Shown: positions 1-10,858, counted from the first letter of the stretch. The stretch is DNA of 64,000 nt from an uncultured Candidatus Pelagibacter sp. (GCA_905612435.1 CAJQRZ010000031.1:1-64000), one strand, 5' to 3'. Made by a program: numbers and translations. Notes: generated by a model from the sequence alone, not told the origin.

Positions 1-1
1 T

Positions 2-1036
2 CAAGTTCCAGAAAATGAAATTAAAAAAATAAAAAAAAGTCTAAATAAAGAAGGCAATGTTAATAGTCTTAAGAGTGGACAAAAAATAGATTTTACTATT
101 GATAAATTGAGTAAAATAAAAATTGTAAATTTTGTTTTTCCAATTTCACGTACTGAAAAAATTGAATTATCAAGAAATCTTGCGTCAAATATCTTTACAA
201 AAAATAAGGTTATTACCAATTTAAATAAAAATATTATTTTTAAAGAGGGTAAAATTTTAAAGAGTCTTTATAGAACTGCTACTGATTTAGAAATACAGAG
301 TAGCATAATAATTGATTTTGCCAGAATTTATGGGTTTCAAGTTGATTTTCAAAGAGACATAAGAAAAAATGATAATTTTCAAATAATGTATGAGGTTTTT
401 GAAGATGATGAGGGGAAAATTTTTGAAACTGGAAATATTATTTTTGCAAATTTAACATTAAGTGGACAACATAATTTTTTATACTATTTTGATAAAAAAA
501 AATATGAAGGTCATTATGATAGAAGTGGAAGAAGTATTCAAAAAGCTTTAATGAAAACACCTATAAATGGAGCAAGATTGTCTTCAAAATTTGGAATGAG
601 AAAACACCCAATTGATGGCTTTAATAAGATGCATAGAGGAACAGATTTTGCCGCTCCAAAAGGAACGCCGATTATGGCATCAGGTAATGGAGTAATCATT
701 CGAGCAAGATGGTGTGGTGGGGGTGGTAACTGTATTAAAATAAAACATAACTCAATTTATTCTACAGTTTATGCACACATGTCTAAATTTGCAAAAGGAA
801 TTAAAAATGGAGTTAGAGTTAAACAAGGAAGAATCATTGGATATGTTGGCTCAACTGGAAAATCAACAGGACCACATCTACATTATGAAGTAATTCAAAA
901 TGGTAAAAAAATTAATTCACAAAAACTAAAATTACCATCAGGTAAAGTTTTAAAAGCAGAAAATAGAAAATTATTTGAAATTAGTAAAATAAAAATTGAT
1001 GTTAAAAAATCTGAATTAATTTTAAAATTAAATTAA
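2..1036 (+). CDS. M23 family metallopeptidase, 5' truncated by the window edge
   Basis: The frame is open from base 2 with no stop, so the true start lies outside the window; a TTG at 107 is only an internal codon. The visible 344 residues end in a LytM/M23 peptidase domain. The zinc-binding HxxxD is seen in HRGTD (bases 632-646) and the HLH motif in PHLHYE (about 872-889), within a typical glycine-rich beta domain. The upstream part looks like the OapA/LysM-like accessory region of alphaproteobacterial cell-wall endopeptidases. The family cleaves peptidoglycan cross-links in the periplasm, or activates amidases when catalytically dead; here the metal ligands are intact. It converges on the DUF4167 gene with a 2-nt gap. 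Confidence 0.88.
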   Translation, partial: QVPENEIKKIKKSLNKEGNVNSLKSGQKIDFTIDKLSKIKIVNFVFPISRTEKIELSRNLASNIFTKNKVITNLNKNIIFKEGKILKSLYRTATDLEIQSSIIIDFARIYGFQVDFQRDIRKNDNFQIMYEVFEDDEGKIFETGNIIFANLTLSGQHNFLYYFDKKKYEGHYDRSGRSIQKALMKTPINGARLSSKFGMRKHPIDGFNKMHRGTDFAAPKGTPIMASGNGVIIRARWCGGGGNCIKIKHNSIYSTVYAHMSKFAKGIKNGVRVKQGRIIGYVGSTGKSTGPHLHYEVIQNGKKINSQKLKLPSGKVLKAENRKLFEISKIKIDVKKSELILKLN

Positions 1037-1038
1037 TC

Positions 1039-1434
1039 TTAACTATTTGCTATTTTTTCTTCTTCTTTTTTCTTATCTTCAATATTGACTACCAGTTTTT
1101 TATCTTTTTCAACTAATTTTGTTTGTTCAATAGTGCTTTTAATTGGTCTATTTTTTGCTTGTTCATTCAATACTCTAGTAAAATGTTCAGCATGTTGAAA
1201 GTAATTCTCAGATAATATCTTGTCTTCATTGGCTAATGACTCTCTAGCTAAATCTGTATATTTTTCTATTAAACTTGACGCATTATGGTTATTTTTTCCT
1301 GGGATTTTTCTTTGAAAATTTTCATTAGAAGAAAAATTTGACTTAAATTTAGAACTTTCATCATTTCTTTTGAAGCTCCTATCATTTCTTCTAAAATTCG
1401 GTCTTCTATTATTATTATTTCTAAATACTACCAT
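1039..1434 (-). CDS. DUF4167 domain-containing protein
   Basis: A 131-residue protein with an N-terminal arginine/asparagine-rich low-complexity segment (residues 1-50), then a helical segment with the phrase YTDLARESLANEDKI and then ENYFQHAEHFTRVL. This matches the DUF4167 family, which is common in Alphaproteobacteria and usually sits next to prmC and prfA as here. The basic N-terminus suggests nucleic acid or ribosome binding, but the function is unknown. It is the last gene of a minus-strand run from lysC downward, 18 nt after prmC. The C-terminus is lysine/glutamate rich and probably disordered. Confidence 0.8.
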   Translation of the reverse strand: MVVFRNNNNRRPNFRRNDRSFKRNDESSKFKSNFSSNENFQRKIPGKNNHNASSLIEKYTDLARESLANEDKILSENYFQHAEHFTRVLNEQAKNRPIKSTIEQTKLVEKDKKLVVNIEDKKKEEEKIANS

Positions 1435-1452
1435 ATATTCTATTTAATTGAT

Positions 1453-2295
1453 TTAGATTTTTGTGCTAACAACGCACCTATCTTTTTTTTCATAGTCTTT
1501 TAGTACTTTATTTGTATAAAAACCATTTTCTTTTAATATTTTTCTAACTTTCTCTGTTTGAGAAAAGCCTATTTCTAAAATTAATTTACCATTTCTTTTA
1601 ATCAGATAAGCAGCTTTATTTATTACTTTTCTAATTTTTGAAAAACCGTCGAATCCACCGCTTAAAGCTAGCTTAGGCTCAAAATTAATAACATCTCTTT
1701 CCAAATATTTTAAATTTACTGACTCAATATAAGGAGGATTTGAAACAATTAGATCATATTTACCTATTTTAAAATTGTCAACATCAGAATTATAAAATTT
1801 TACTCTATTTGTTAATTGTAGTATTTTTGCATTATATTTACTTATATTTATACTTTTTTTTGAAATATCTATGCCTGTGCCAAAAAAATTAGGTCTTTCC
1901 TTCAATAAAGATAAAAGAATACAGCCTGATCCAACACCTATATCAAGTAATTGTAACTGCTTATTTTTTTGAAAAATTGTTAAAACTTGATCAATTATTA
2001 ATTCAGTATCTGGTCTTGGTATTAAAACATTTTTATCTACATAAAATGAATCATTCCAAAATTCTTTGTTATTAGTGATGTACGCAATTGGTTCTCCTTT
2101 TTTTCTTCTTTCAATTAAATTATTAAAATCAAATAAAATTTTTTTGTTTATTTTTTCATGAGAATTTAGAATAATATACCTTCTGTCTTTGCTAATAGCC
2201 TTTGAAAGCAATATTTCACTATCAAGTTTTGGATTTTTTATATTAAATTTATTTAACATTTTAACAGCACGATTAAGAGTGTTTTCTATATTCAT
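1453..2295 (-). CDS. prmC: Release factor glutamine N5-methyltransferase PrmC
   Basis: 280 residues, the usual PrmC/HemK length. It methylates the glutamine of the GGQ motif in release factors RF1 and RF2 using S-adenosylmethionine. The SAM-binding loop is seen as LDIGVGSGCILLSL (about residue 117 on) and the catalytic NPPY motif as SNPPYIES (about 184-191). The N-terminal helical substrate-binding domain is present. Its substrate gene prfA lies immediately upstream with a 1-nt gap, the usual arrangement and a strong sign of co-expression. Confidence 0.95.
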   Translation of the reverse strand: MNIENTLNRAVKMLNKFNIKNPKLDSEILLSKAISKDRRYIILNSHEKINKKILFDFNNLIERRKKGEPIAYITNNKEFWNDSFYVDKNVLIPRPDTELIIDQVLTIFQKNKQLQLLDIGVGSGCILLSLLKERPNFFGTGIDISKKSINISKYNAKILQLTNRVKFYNSDVDNFKIGKYDLIVSNPPYIESVNLKYLERDVINFEPKLALSGGFDGFSKIRKVINKAAYLIKRNGKLILEIGFSQTEKVRKILKENGFYTNKVLKDYEKKDRCVVSTKI

Positions 2296-2296
2296 C

Positions 2297-3370
2297 TTAG
2301 TTTAGGTTATTTAATTTTTCTTCTTGAGCCCGCAGAGTGAGTGTTTCGACCATTTCATCAAAAGCTTCTCCTTCTAAAAATTCTTCAAGTTTATGTATTG
2401 TTAAGTTTATACGATGATCAGTAACCCTTCCTTGAGGAAAATTATATGTTCTAATTCTTTCAGACCTATCTCCTGTACCTATTTTACTTTTTCTGTCATT
2501 AGATCTTTCTTTTTCTATTCTTGATCTTTCCAGTTCATAAAGTCTAGATCTTAAAATTTTCATACCTTTAGCTTTATTTTTGTGTTGTGATTTTTCATCT
2601 TGTTGAGACACTGAAAGACCTGTTGGTATGTGAGTAATCCTTACTGCACTATCTGTTGTATTAACAGACTGACCACCAGGTCCTCCTGCTCTAAAAACAT
2701 CAATACGTAAATCAGATTCGTTAATTTTTAAATCAACCTCTTCTGCTTCTGGCAAAACAGCAACTGTTGCTGCTGACGTATGTACTCTACCTTGAGTTTC
2801 TGTATCTGGGACTCTCTGAACTCGATGAACTCCACTTTCATATTTTAGTGTTGAATAAATATTTTTTCCTTTAATAGATGCAATCACTTCTTTTAATCCA
2901 CCCGCTTCACTTTGTGACATACTAATCAATTCCAATTCCCATTTTTTTTTATTACTCACTTTTTCATACATCTTAAAAAGATCAGCAGCAAACAAACTTG
3001 CTTCTAGACCTCCAGTGCCTGCTCTAATCTCTATAATGGCATTTTTTTTATCCGCATCATCCTTAGGTAATAAAAATAACTTTAACTCTTTTTCAATTAT
3101 CTCATTTTGAGATTTAAGTTCTTTTAATTCTATTTCAGCCATTGTTTTAAATTCAATATCACTCTTGGGGTCTTCTAATATTTTTTCTAAATCTATTTTT
3201 TCATTTTCATAAGAAAAATATTTTTTGGCATCTTCAATGATTTCATTTAAATCAGAATATTCTTTAGATTTTTCTGCAAATAGTTTTTTATCCACCTCTC
3301 CAGATGATAGTTCCTTCTCCAAAGTGGAATGCTTAGATATTAAATCTTCAATAGTTTTTAATGGGATCAT
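2297..3370 (-). CDS. prfA: Peptide chain release factor 1
   Basis: 357 residues. RF1 reads UAA and UAG in the ribosomal A site and triggers peptidyl-tRNA hydrolysis. The GGQ catalytic motif is at residues 232-234 in [10 protein letters not shown], and the stop-codon-reading PxT element is at 188-190 as PDT. The long N-terminal coiled-coil domain and the C-terminal [20 protein letters not shown] block are intact. Start ATG overlaps the ispG stop by 1 nt, indicating translational coupling. All stop codons I used in this window are TAA, TAG or TGA, consistent with a standard code. Confidence 0.97.
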   Translation of the reverse strand: MIPLKTIEDLISKHSTLEKELSSGEVDKKLFAEKSKEYSDLNEIIEDAKKYFSYENEKIDLEKILEDPKSDIEFKTMAEIELKELKSQNEIIEKELKLFLLPKDDADKKNAIIEIRAGTGGLEASLFAADLFKMYEKVSNKKKWELELISMSQSEAGGLKEVIASIKGKNIYSTLKYESGVHRVQRVPDTETQGRVHTSAATVAVLPEAEEVDLKINESDLRIDVFRAGGPGGQSVNTTDSAVRITHIPTGLSVSQQDEKSQHKNKAKGMKILRSRLYELERSRIEKERSNDRKSKIGTGDRSERIRTYNFPQGRVTDHRINLTIHKLEEFLEGEAFDEMVETLTLRAQEEKLNNLN

Positions 3371-4470
3371 TATAATTTTTTTTCAAGCTCAGCTGCTTTT
3401 TTCTCTACTTCACTGACAACTTTTGATATTATATCTTCTGATAAGACTTTTTCACTTTGAATTCCAGATAAATAAAGCATGTTATTGCCTTTTCCACCAC
3501 CTGTAATACCAATGTCTGTCATTGCAGCTTCACCGGGACCATTAACTACACATCCAATAATAGATAGTGTTATTGGGGTTTTTATATGGGAAAGCTTTTC
3601 TTCTAATATTTTTACTGTATCAATTACTTGAAATGCCTGTCTTGCGCATGAAGGACAAGAGATAATTTTTACACCTCTATTTCTTAAATTAAGTGATTTT
3701 AATATTTCATTTCCTATTTTAATTTCTTTAACAGGGTCGTCTGATAATGAAATCCTTATTGTGTCACCAATTCCATCCATCAAAAGTGAACCCAAACCTA
3801 TAGAAGATTTAATACTTCCAGCAATAAAACTCCCTGCTTCTGTAATCCCTAGGTGCAAAGGATAATCTGTAACTTTTGAAAGTTGTCGATATGCAGCTAT
3901 AGATAAAAAAACATCTGAAGATTTAACGCTAATTTTAAAATTAAAAAAATTTTTATCTTCTAAAATTTTTATGTTTCTTAATGCGCTTTCTACTAAAGCT
4001 TCCGGACAGGGTTCTTTATATTTTTCTAAAATATCTTTTTCTAACGAGCCTGCGTTTACGCCTATTCTTATGGAACAATTATTGTTTTTAGCTGCACTTA
4101 ATACATCATGAACTTTTTGTTTGTCACCAATATTCCCTGGATTAATTCTTAGGCATTTAGCGCCATTTTCGGCAGCTTCGATAGCTCTCTTATAATGAAA
4201 ATGAATGTCCGCAATTATCGGCACAGCAACATTTTTTGTAATTTCTCTAAGAGCCAAAGTTGACTGCTCATCGGGGCAAGAAACTCTTACTAGATCGGCA
4301 CCCTCTTCACAAATATCATTAATTTGTTTAATAGTTGCTTTAACATCTGAGGTTAAAGTGTTTGTCATTGATTGAACTGAAATAGGGTTATCTCCTCCTA
4401 TCATAACATCACCAACGTTAATAACTTTTGTTTTTCTTCGATTAATATCTCTAAATGGTCTTAAGCTCAT
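3370..4470 (-). CDS. ispG: 4-hydroxy-3-methylbut-2-enyl diphosphate synthase (flavodoxin/ferredoxin)
   Basis: 366 residues. IspG (GcpE) reduces methylerythritol cyclodiphosphate to HMBPP in the non-mevalonate isoprenoid pathway with a [4Fe-4S] cluster. The cluster cysteines are visible in [10 protein letters not shown] and in [11 protein letters not shown]. The TIM-barrel N-terminus starts with the conserved [16 protein letters not shown] block and [12 protein letters not shown]. The single-module bacterial form, without the plant or chlamydial insert. Lies between lysC (2-nt gap) and prfA (1-nt overlap) in a minus-strand operon. Confidence 0.96.
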   Translation of the reverse strand: MSLRPFRDINRRKTKVINVGDVMIGGDNPISVQSMTNTLTSDVKATIKQINDICEEGADLVRVSCPDEQSTLALREITKNVAVPIIADIHFHYKRAIEAAENGAKCLRINPGNIGDKQKVHDVLSAAKNNNCSIRIGVNAGSLEKDILEKYKEPCPEALVESALRNIKILEDKNFFNFKISVKSSDVFLSIAAYRQLSKVTDYPLHLGITEAGSFIAGSIKSSIGLGSLLMDGIGDTIRISLSDDPVKEIKIGNEILKSLNLRNRGVKIISCPSCARQAFQVIDTVKILEEKLSHIKTPITLSIIGCVVNGPGEAAMTDIGITGGGKGNNMLYLSGIQSEKVLSEDIISKVVSEVEKKAAELEKKL

Positions 4471-4472
4471 TT

Positions 4473-5684
4473 TTAGTCTAATTTAAATTCTTTATGTAGC
4501 GCTGTTATAGCTTTCTTTATAAACATATTTGAAATCAAAACTGAAATTTTTATTTCAGATGTTGAAATAACCATTATATTTATTTTTTTTGATGCTAGTG
4601 CTTGGAACATTCTATAAGTAATACCAGGCGTAGCAATCATACCAACCCCAATAATGGACACTTTTGATACATTATTATCACAATTTAACTTTCTAAAAGA
4701 AATTTTTTTATTTAATTTAATTAATTTTTCAGTTTTTTTTACATCTTCAGATTTAATTGTAAAAGTTAAGTCTGTTTCTTTTCCATTCAAAGATATATTT
4801 TGTACAACCATATCTACATTTATACTATTAAGTGATAACGGTTTAAAAATAGATGCTGCTACTCCTGGTCTATCCTTAACTCCAACAATTGTTATTTTTG
4901 ATTCATTTTTTGTTGCAGTTATTCCAGTTATAATTTGATTACTAAAAGCTTTTTTAGGGTTAGTTATTAAAGTTCCACTTTTTTTAATAAATGAAGATCT
5001 TACAGTAAAATCAATATTATTTAATTTTGCATCCTGTACTGAAGTGGGTTGCATAACTTTTGCACCAAGTGATGCCATTTCAAGCATTTCGTCATAAGAA
5101 ATTTTACTAATTTTTTTTGCTTTTTTATGATTTCTTGGGTCTGTTGTATAAACACCTTCAACATCGGTGTAGATAACACACTCTTCTGCATTAAAAAATT
5201 TTGCCATCATTATTGCCGAAACATCTGTTCCTCCTCGACCCAATGTTGTAATTCTGAAATTATTATTTATTCCTTGAAAACCTGTTACTACTGGGATTCC
5301 TCCTGAATTAATAAATAGTAAAATTTGCTTTTTATTAATACTATCAATTCTTGCTGCTTTATGAGGTCCGTCAGTAATAATTGGAATTTGCCAAGATAAG
5401 AAAGATCTAGATTTATACCCAAGGTCATTTAATCTCCCTGCAATCAAAGCGCAGGCTATCTGCTCTCCTGTTGCTAATAATGTATCATATTCTGCTTGAT
5501 CAAAATTACTACTAAGTTTTTGAGATTTTTTAATTAAATCATTAGTTGTGCCACTCATTGCTGAGGAAACAACAATAACTTTACGATTCTTTTTTTTATA
5601 AGCAACTATTATTTTCGCTACTTTTTTTATTCTTTCTACATTTCCTACCGAAGTTCCACCGAACTTTAATACTACGATTTTCAT
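4473..5684 (-). CDS. lysC: Aspartate kinase
   Basis: 403 residues. Phosphorylates aspartate, the first step toward lysine, threonine, methionine and diaminopimelate. The KFGGTSVG motif begins at residue 7, the [12 protein letters not shown] substrate-binding segment is near residue 147, and two ACT regulatory domains occupy roughly residues 265-400, ending in the [12 protein letters not shown] element typical of lysine/threonine-sensitive enzymes. It is not fused to homoserine dehydrogenase. First gene of the minus run lysC-ispG-prfA-prmC-DUF4167. Later Lys/DAP steps (dapD, dapE) lie about 48 kb away in this window. Confidence 0.96.
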   Translation of the reverse strand: MKIVVLKFGGTSVGNVERIKKVAKIIVAYKKKNRKVIVVSSAMSGTTNDLIKKSQKLSSNFDQAEYDTLLATGEQIACALIAGRLNDLGYKSRSFLSWQIPIITDGPHKAARIDSINKKQILLFINSGGIPVVTGFQGINNNFRITTLGRGGTDVSAIMMAKFFNAEECVIYTDVEGVYTTDPRNHKKAKKISKISYDEMLEMASLGAKVMQPTSVQDAKLNNIDFTVRSSFIKKSGTLITNPKKAFSNQIITGITATKNESKITIVGVKDRPGVAASIFKPLSLNSINVDMVVQNISLNGKETDLTFTIKSEDVKKTEKLIKLNKKISFRKLNCDNNVSKVSIIGVGMIATPGITYRMFQALASKKINIMVISTSEIKISVLISNMFIKKAITALHKEFKLD

Positions 5685-5760
5685 TGATAATTTTTTTAAA
5701 TTTAATCTAAATTATATTGATAAAATACATCTTAATTGTTATGTCCACAAGACATGAATT

Positions 5761-6483
5761 ATGAGCACAATTAATAAAAAAGAAATAGAAAAATTTTCAA
5801 AAATTGCCTCGGAGTGGTGGAACCCTAATGGAAAATTTAAACCTTTACACAAATTCAACCCTATCAGAATAAAATATATAAAAGATAATATAATAAAGAG
5901 TTTTAAACTAAATTTAACAAGTGAGCCCTTAAAAAAAATTAACATTCTAGATATTGGCTGTGGTGGAGGGTTACTTTCAGAGCCTATGTCTAGATTGGGT
6001 GCAAATGTAACGGGTATAGATGCTTCAAGAAAAAACATTGAAGTAGCTAAATTTCATTCCCAAAAAAAAAAATTAAAAATAAATTACATATGTGCTTCAC
6101 CAGAAACATTAAAAACTAAAAAAAAATTTGATGTAATTTTAAATATGGAAATAGTTGAACACGTTGATGATATTAATTTTTTTATTAAAGAAAGTTCAAA
6201 TTTATTAAAAAAAAATGGCTTAATGTTTGTTGCTACTTTAAATAAAACCTTAAAGTCATATTTGTTTGCAATTGTAGGTGCAGAGTATATTTTAAATTGG
6301 CTTCCGATAGGTACTCATGATTGGAATAAATTTGTAAAACCAGATGATATTATAAAAATATGTAAAAAAAATAATCTAATTATTAAAAGAATTGATGGAA
6401 TAAAATTTACTTTACCAAAAAATGCATGGAGCTTGAGTAAGGATACTTCGGTAAATTATATTGTTAAATTTAAAAAAAATTAA
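5761..6483 (+). CDS. ubiG: Bifunctional 2-polyprenyl-6-hydroxyphenol methylase / 3-demethylubiquinol O-methyltransferase
   Basis: 240 residues. Carries out both O-methylation steps in ubiquinone synthesis. The SAM motif I is ILDIGCGGGLLSEP (from about residue 62), preceded by the characteristic WWNPNGKFKPLHKFNPIR segment (residues 20-37) and followed by NMEIVEHVDD and the GTHDWNKF segment near the C-terminus, all typical of UbiG. The start ATG at 5761 leaves 76 nt to the divergent lysC. The 3' end overlaps the convergent DUF1178 gene by 4 nt. Confidence 0.95.
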   Translation: MSTINKKEIEKFSKIASEWWNPNGKFKPLHKFNPIRIKYIKDNIIKSFKLNLTSEPLKKINILDIGCGGGLLSEPMSRLGANVTGIDASRKNIEVAKFHSQKKKLKINYICASPETLKTKKKFDVILNMEIVEHVDDINFFIKESSNLLKKNGLMFVATLNKTLKSYLFAIVGAEYILNWLPIGTHDWNKFVKPDDIIKICKKNNLIIKRIDGIKFTLPKNAWSLSKDTSVNYIVKFKKN

Positions 6484-6908
6484 CTATCATTTTCTCTAAT
6501 CCAAGGAATAACTTCCGTTTGAATACCTTCTTCTTTTAATTCTTCAATATCTTTTTTTGAAGCACTTCCATAAATTCCTTTTTCATTTTTTTTATTATCA
6601 TAGTGTATTGAACGAGCCTCGTAAGCAAAATTATCTCCAACATAATGAAAGTTTTGTTTAACAAAATTTTGGTATTCTTTTATTTTGTTTTTTACTTTAA
6701 TATATTTATTATTTTTTAAACTTTCAGCTTTTTTTACTTTTGAACTAATAATGCTTGGAGCCATCAAACTTTTTTCTACATCTAAAGAACCACACTCATG
6801 ACAGTTAATATGGTTATGTCTTTTTAACTTTGCGTATTCTTTAGAAGATGAAAACCAACTATCAAATGTATTTTTACAATTCTTACAAAATAAATTATAT
6901 TTTATCAT
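6480..6908 (-). CDS. DUF1178 family protein
   Basis: 142 residues. N-terminal zinc-ribbon-like region with cysteine pairs CKNC (residues 9-12) and CHEC (36-39), and the FDSWFSSSKEYAKL segment typical of DUF1178. The C-terminal part matches the family (NFAYEARSIHYD..KGIYGSASKKDIEELKEEGI). A conserved alphaproteobacterial family of unknown biochemical role; by its zinc ribbon it could bind nucleic acid or protein, but this is inference. Its stop overlaps the ubiG stop by 4 nt; argJ lies 30 nt upstream. Confidence 0.85.
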   Translation of the reverse strand: MIKYNLFCKNCKNTFDSWFSSSKEYAKLKRHNHINCHECGSLDVEKSLMAPSIISSKVKKAESLKNNKYIKVKNKIKEYQNFVKQNFHYVGDNFAYEARSIHYDNKKNEKGIYGSASKKDIEELKEEGIQTEVIPWIRENDS

Positions 6909-6938
6909 GAGTAATATTTAAAAAATTCAACAAAAAAT

Positions 6939-8240
6939 CTAACTTCTATAATCAGAATTAATTTCAATATATTTTTTAGTTAAATCCATTGTAAACGCAG
7001 TAAAATTTTTCTTTCCTGTTGCAATATCTATCGATAAATCAATTTTTTCATTTTTCATATATTCGGCTGTTTCTTTTTCATTATAAGAATTTGATAACTG
7101 ACCTTTTTCAATAATTTGTATTTTTCCAAATTTAATAGATAATTTATTTAAACTAACATTAATATTTGATTTTCCTATCGCCATTATGATTCTTCCCCAA
7201 TTGGGATCTTCGCCTGCAAAGGCAGTTTTTACTAGGGGTGAGTTTGCAATTGAGAATGCAATTTTTTTAGCATCTTCTTGGGTTTTGGAATTATTTACGT
7301 TTATAGTTACAAATTTTGAAGCCCCCTCACCATCTGAGGCAATTCTTTTTGCAAGATTTAATAATACTGAATGTAGGGCTTTATCAAAATTTTTAAGTTT
7401 AGAATCATTAGCGTTATTAATTGTTGAATTTTTAGCTGCACCAGTGGCAAATATTGAAACCATATCGTTAGTGCTGGTATCTCCATCACAACTAATTGCA
7501 TTAAAAGTTGTATCAATATTTTTTTTTAGTAACTTTTTTAAGATGCTTGAAGAAAGGTCTGCATCTGTAAACACATAACCTAATGTGGTTGCCATATTTG
7601 GAAAAATCATTCCAGACCCTTTTGCAATACCATAAATTTTAATATGAGTATTTCCAATCTTGCAATCTTCCATTGCTATTTTTGGAGACAAATCTGTAGT
7701 CATAATTCCCATGGCTGCCTTCATCCAAATATATTTATTTTGAGTATATTTAATTTTTTCTACTAACTCTGGTATACTTTTTTTTATTTTTTCAGTTGGA
7801 TAAGTTTCACCAATCGTGCCTGTACACCCAAATATTATTTGATTAGAAAATATCTTTTCAGGTTTTTCTTCATCATTGATTTGTTTTAACGATAATCTAT
7901 TTGATAATTCATCAGCTATTTCTTTTAAACCTTGATAGCCTCTTTTTCCAGTAAATGCATTTGCATTTCTCGTATTAATAACAAGAGCTTTTATTTTTTT
8001 ACTTTTTAAACTTAGATTCCATTTAATATTTTCAGATATTATTTTTGATTGAGTGTAAACAGAGGCAAAATTAGCCCCTTTTCTAAAATAAAACATTACA
8101 AGGTCATCCCTTGAATTGTTATATAAATTAGCACTTGTGGTCGAAATAGATAGGTCTTCAATATGATCTAAATCTTGAAAGTCACTCATTCTTGACTTTT
8201 TATTTTGAAGTTTTAAAAAAATATCTAAGTTTGTTGCCAT
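6939..8240 (-). CDS. argJ: Bifunctional glutamate N-acetyltransferase / ornithine acetyltransferase
   Basis: 433 residues. ArgJ recycles the acetyl group between acetylornithine and glutamate in arginine synthesis. It self-cleaves before a nucleophilic threonine; the site is visible as KGSGMIFPNMATTLGY, with the nucleophile expected at Thr218 (ATT here where ATM is commoner). GCTGTIGETYP and AGEDPNWGRI blocks are present. Somewhat longer than the usual 400-410 residues because of asparagine/lysine-rich insertions. Other arginine genes in the window are argF, argD and argB. It is divergent from secA across 74 nt. Confidence 0.95.
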   Translation of the reverse strand: MATNLDIFLKLQNKKSRMSDFQDLDHIEDLSISTTSANLYNNSRDDLVMFYFRKGANFASVYTQSKIISENIKWNLSLKSKKIKALVINTRNANAFTGKRGYQGLKEIADELSNRLSLKQINDEEKPEKIFSNQIIFGCTGTIGETYPTEKIKKSIPELVEKIKYTQNKYIWMKAAMGIMTTDLSPKIAMEDCKIGNTHIKIYGIAKGSGMIFPNMATTLGYVFTDADLSSSILKKLLKKNIDTTFNAISCDGDTSTNDMVSIFATGAAKNSTINNANDSKLKNFDKALHSVLLNLAKRIASDGEGASKFVTINVNNSKTQEDAKKIAFSIANSPLVKTAFAGEDPNWGRIIMAIGKSNINVSLNKLSIKFGKIQIIEKGQLSNSYNEKETAEYMKNEKIDLSIDIATGKKNFTAFTMDLTKKYIEINSDYRS

Positions 8241-8314
8241 GCTATTTAAAAAAGTTATTTAATGCCTATATTAAAAGTTATATTAAAATATTATATCATA
8301 AATTAAAAAATTAG

Positions 8315-10858
8315 ATGTTAAATCCTTTAAATTTTATATCAAAATTCATTAAATCTAGTAATCAAAAAGAACTTGATAGATTTAATAAAATTGTTGATAA
8401 AATCAATTTAAAAGAAAACCTTATAAATAAGCTCGAAGATTTAGAGTTTCCTAAAAAAACTGATGAATTAAAAAATAAAATTAAGCAAGGTGCTAATATT
8501 GATGAATTATTACCAGAGGCATTTGCTTTAGTAAGAGAAGCCTCAAAAAGAGTTAGAAAAGAAAGACACTATGATGTGCAAATCGTTGGGGGAATTGTTC
8601 TTCATGAAGGTAAAATAGCTGAAATGAAAACTGGTGAAGGTAAAACTTTAACTATTGTGCTTGCTGCTTATTTAAATGCATTAAGTGAAAAAGGTGTCCA
8701 CATTGTAACGGTCAATGACTATTTAGCTAAAAGAGACTGTGAAGAGATGGGTCAAATTTATAAATTTTTAGGTTTATCTACTGGTTATATTAATAACGAT
8801 CAAGATGACTATGAAAGAAAGAAAAATTATAATTGTGATATAACCTACGCAACTAACAGCGAACTAGGCTTTGATTATTTAAGAGATAACATGAAGTTCT
8901 CCTCTGAAGAAATGTGCCAAAGAGGACATCACTTTTCTATAGTTGACGAAATAGACTCATGCTTAATCGATGAAGCCAGAACTCCACTAGTTATCTCGGG
9001 TGCTGCAGAAGATAAAGCTAATCAGTACTTAGCAATTGATAAATTAATAAAAAAACTTGAGGGTGAAGATTACGAAATAGACGAAAAAGATAAAAACATT
9101 CTTCTTACAAATAAAGGAATAGATAATGTAGAAAAAATTTTTTCTAATGCAGGAATTTTAAAAAATAATAATTTTTATGACCCAGAAAATTTAAGTTTAG
9201 TGCACCATGTAAATCAAGCCCTTAGGGCAAATCATCTCTTTGAAAAAGGTAGAGATTATATAGTTAAGGAAAGTTCTTTAAAAATAATTGATGAATTAAC
9301 AGGTAGAATTTTAGAAGGTAGAAGGTATGGTGATGGTTTACATCAAGCACTTGAGGCAAAAGAAAGAATTGATGTTCAAATTGAAAATCAAACTCTTGCA
9401 TCAATTACTTATCAAAATTATTTTAAACTGTATATTAAAATTTCAGGCTGTACTGGGACCGCCGCAACTGAGTCTGAAGAGTTTTTTGAAATATATAATT
9501 TATCTGTTATTAGCATTCCAACTAATAAAGAAATGATTAGAAAGGATTGGAATGATCAAATTTTTCGAACAGAAATTGAAAAAAATAATGCAATAATTTC
9601 TAAAGTTATAGAGATAAATAAAAAATCTCAACCAATTTTAATTTTTACCTCAAGCATAAATAAATCAGAACAATATTCCAAACTATTAAGAGATAAAAAT
9701 ATTAGACACACTGTTCTCAATGCAAAAAATCATGAAAAAGAAGCAGAAATAATAGCAAGTGCAGGAAAAGTTAATTCTACAATAATCACAACAAGTATAT
9801 CTGGAAGGGGTGTTGATATACAGCTTGGAGGAAAAAAAGGAAGCATCTCAGATAATGAATTAAGCATTGAAAAAGAAAAAATAAAATCTTTAGGAGGTCT
9901 TTTTGTAATTGGTACTGAAAGAATGGAATCACGAAGAGTTGATAATCAAGCAAGAGGGAGATCTGGTCGTCAAGGTGATGCTGGCAATTCTATTTTTTAT
10001 GTAAGCCTTGAGGATGATTTAATGAGAATTTTTGGTTCTGAATCAATGAATAGTATACTTCAAAAACTTGGTTTAAAAGATGGTGAAAGTATTGATCATC
10101 CTTGGATCAACAAAGCTCTTGAAAGAGCACAGCAAAAAGTTGAAGCAAGAAATTTTGATATAAGAAAAACATTATTAAAGTTTGATGATGTATTAAATGA
10201 TCAAAGGCATGTAATATTTTCTCAGAGAAATAATATAATTAAAGGTAAAAAAATATTTTCTTATTCTGATGATTTTCTGAATGAAATTATTGAAAAATTT
10301 ATAAATTTAAAAAATCAATACCTAAAAAATCCAAAAGCTAGTGATTTAATCAATCAATTAAAGCCAGTGCTTGGTAAAAGTTTTAATGAAAAAGATTTTG
10401 AAAAACTTATTCAATGTCAAAACCAAGAATTTAAAGAAAGAATAAAAGAAAAATTTACACAAAAAAGAAAAGAAAGAATAGAATTTCTTGGAAAAGAACA
10501 GGCTGAAGAAATAGAAAAAAGAATTTTTTTACAATCTATAGATTTAAATTGGAAATCACACATTCAATACCTTGAACAACTTAGACAAGTGATAGGACTT
10601 AGATCTTATGGGCAAAGAGACCCTTTAATCGAATATAAAAAAGAAACATTTCTGTTATTTGAAAACTTACTAAATAAATTAAAAACAGATCTAATTACTA
10701 TTTTAATAAATTTAACTATTATAGAAAAAACAAGTGAAAAAGCTCCTCCAGGAAAAAATATTCCTAATATTTCAAGAAAAAAAATTAGAAGAAACGAGCC
10801 ATGTTTTTGTGGATCTGGGAAAAAATATAAACATTGTTGTGGAAATTTAGCTCTGTAA
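8315..10858 (+). CDS. secA: Preprotein translocase ATPase SecA
   Basis: 847 residues, slightly shorter than the 900 of E. coli. Motor of the Sec secretion pathway at the inner membrane. Walker A is MKTGEGKT (about residues 104-111), Walker B is in VDEIDSCLIDEART, and the second helicase domain has GRGVDIQLGG and RGRSGRQGD. The helical scaffold and the LRSYGQRDPLIEYK segment are intact. The C-terminal SEC-C zinc motif CFCGSGKKYKHCCG is present, so SecB/phospholipid binding is likely retained. The 3' end overlaps accA by 12 nt. Confidence 0.97.
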   Translation: MLNPLNFISKFIKSSNQKELDRFNKIVDKINLKENLINKLEDLEFPKKTDELKNKIKQGANIDELLPEAFALVREASKRVRKERHYDVQIVGGIVLHEGKIAEMKTGEGKTLTIVLAAYLNALSEKGVHIVTVNDYLAKRDCEEMGQIYKFLGLSTGYINNDQDDYERKKNYNCDITYATNSELGFDYLRDNMKFSSEEMCQRGHHFSIVDEIDSCLIDEARTPLVISGAAEDKANQYLAIDKLIKKLEGEDYEIDEKDKNILLTNKGIDNVEKIFSNAGILKNNNFYDPENLSLVHHVNQALRANHLFEKGRDYIVKESSLKIIDELTGRILEGRRYGDGLHQALEAKERIDVQIENQTLASITYQNYFKLYIKISGCTGTAATESEEFFEIYNLSVISIPTNKEMIRKDWNDQIFRTEIEKNNAIISKVIEINKKSQPILIFTSSINKSEQYSKLLRDKNIRHTVLNAKNHEKEAEIIASAGKVNSTIITTSISGRGVDIQLGGKKGSISDNELSIEKEKIKSLGGLFVIGTERMESRRVDNQARGRSGRQGDAGNSIFYVSLEDDLMRIFGSESMNSILQKLGLKDGESIDHPWINKALERAQQKVEARNFDIRKTLLKFDDVLNDQRHVIFSQRNNIIKGKKIFSYSDDFLNEIIEKFINLKNQYLKNPKASDLINQLKPVLGKSFNEKDFEKLIQCQNQEFKERIKEKFTQKRKERIEFLGKEQAEEIEKRIFLQSIDLNWKSHIQYLEQLRQVIGLRSYGQRDPLIEYKKETFLLFENLLNKLKTDLITILINLTIIEKTSEKAPPGKNIPNISRKKIRRNEPCFCGSGKKYKHCCGNLAL

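Noticed and set aside
107-1036. TTG at 107 as the start of the M23 gene
   Set aside because: The frame is open to the window edge, so this is an internal codon.
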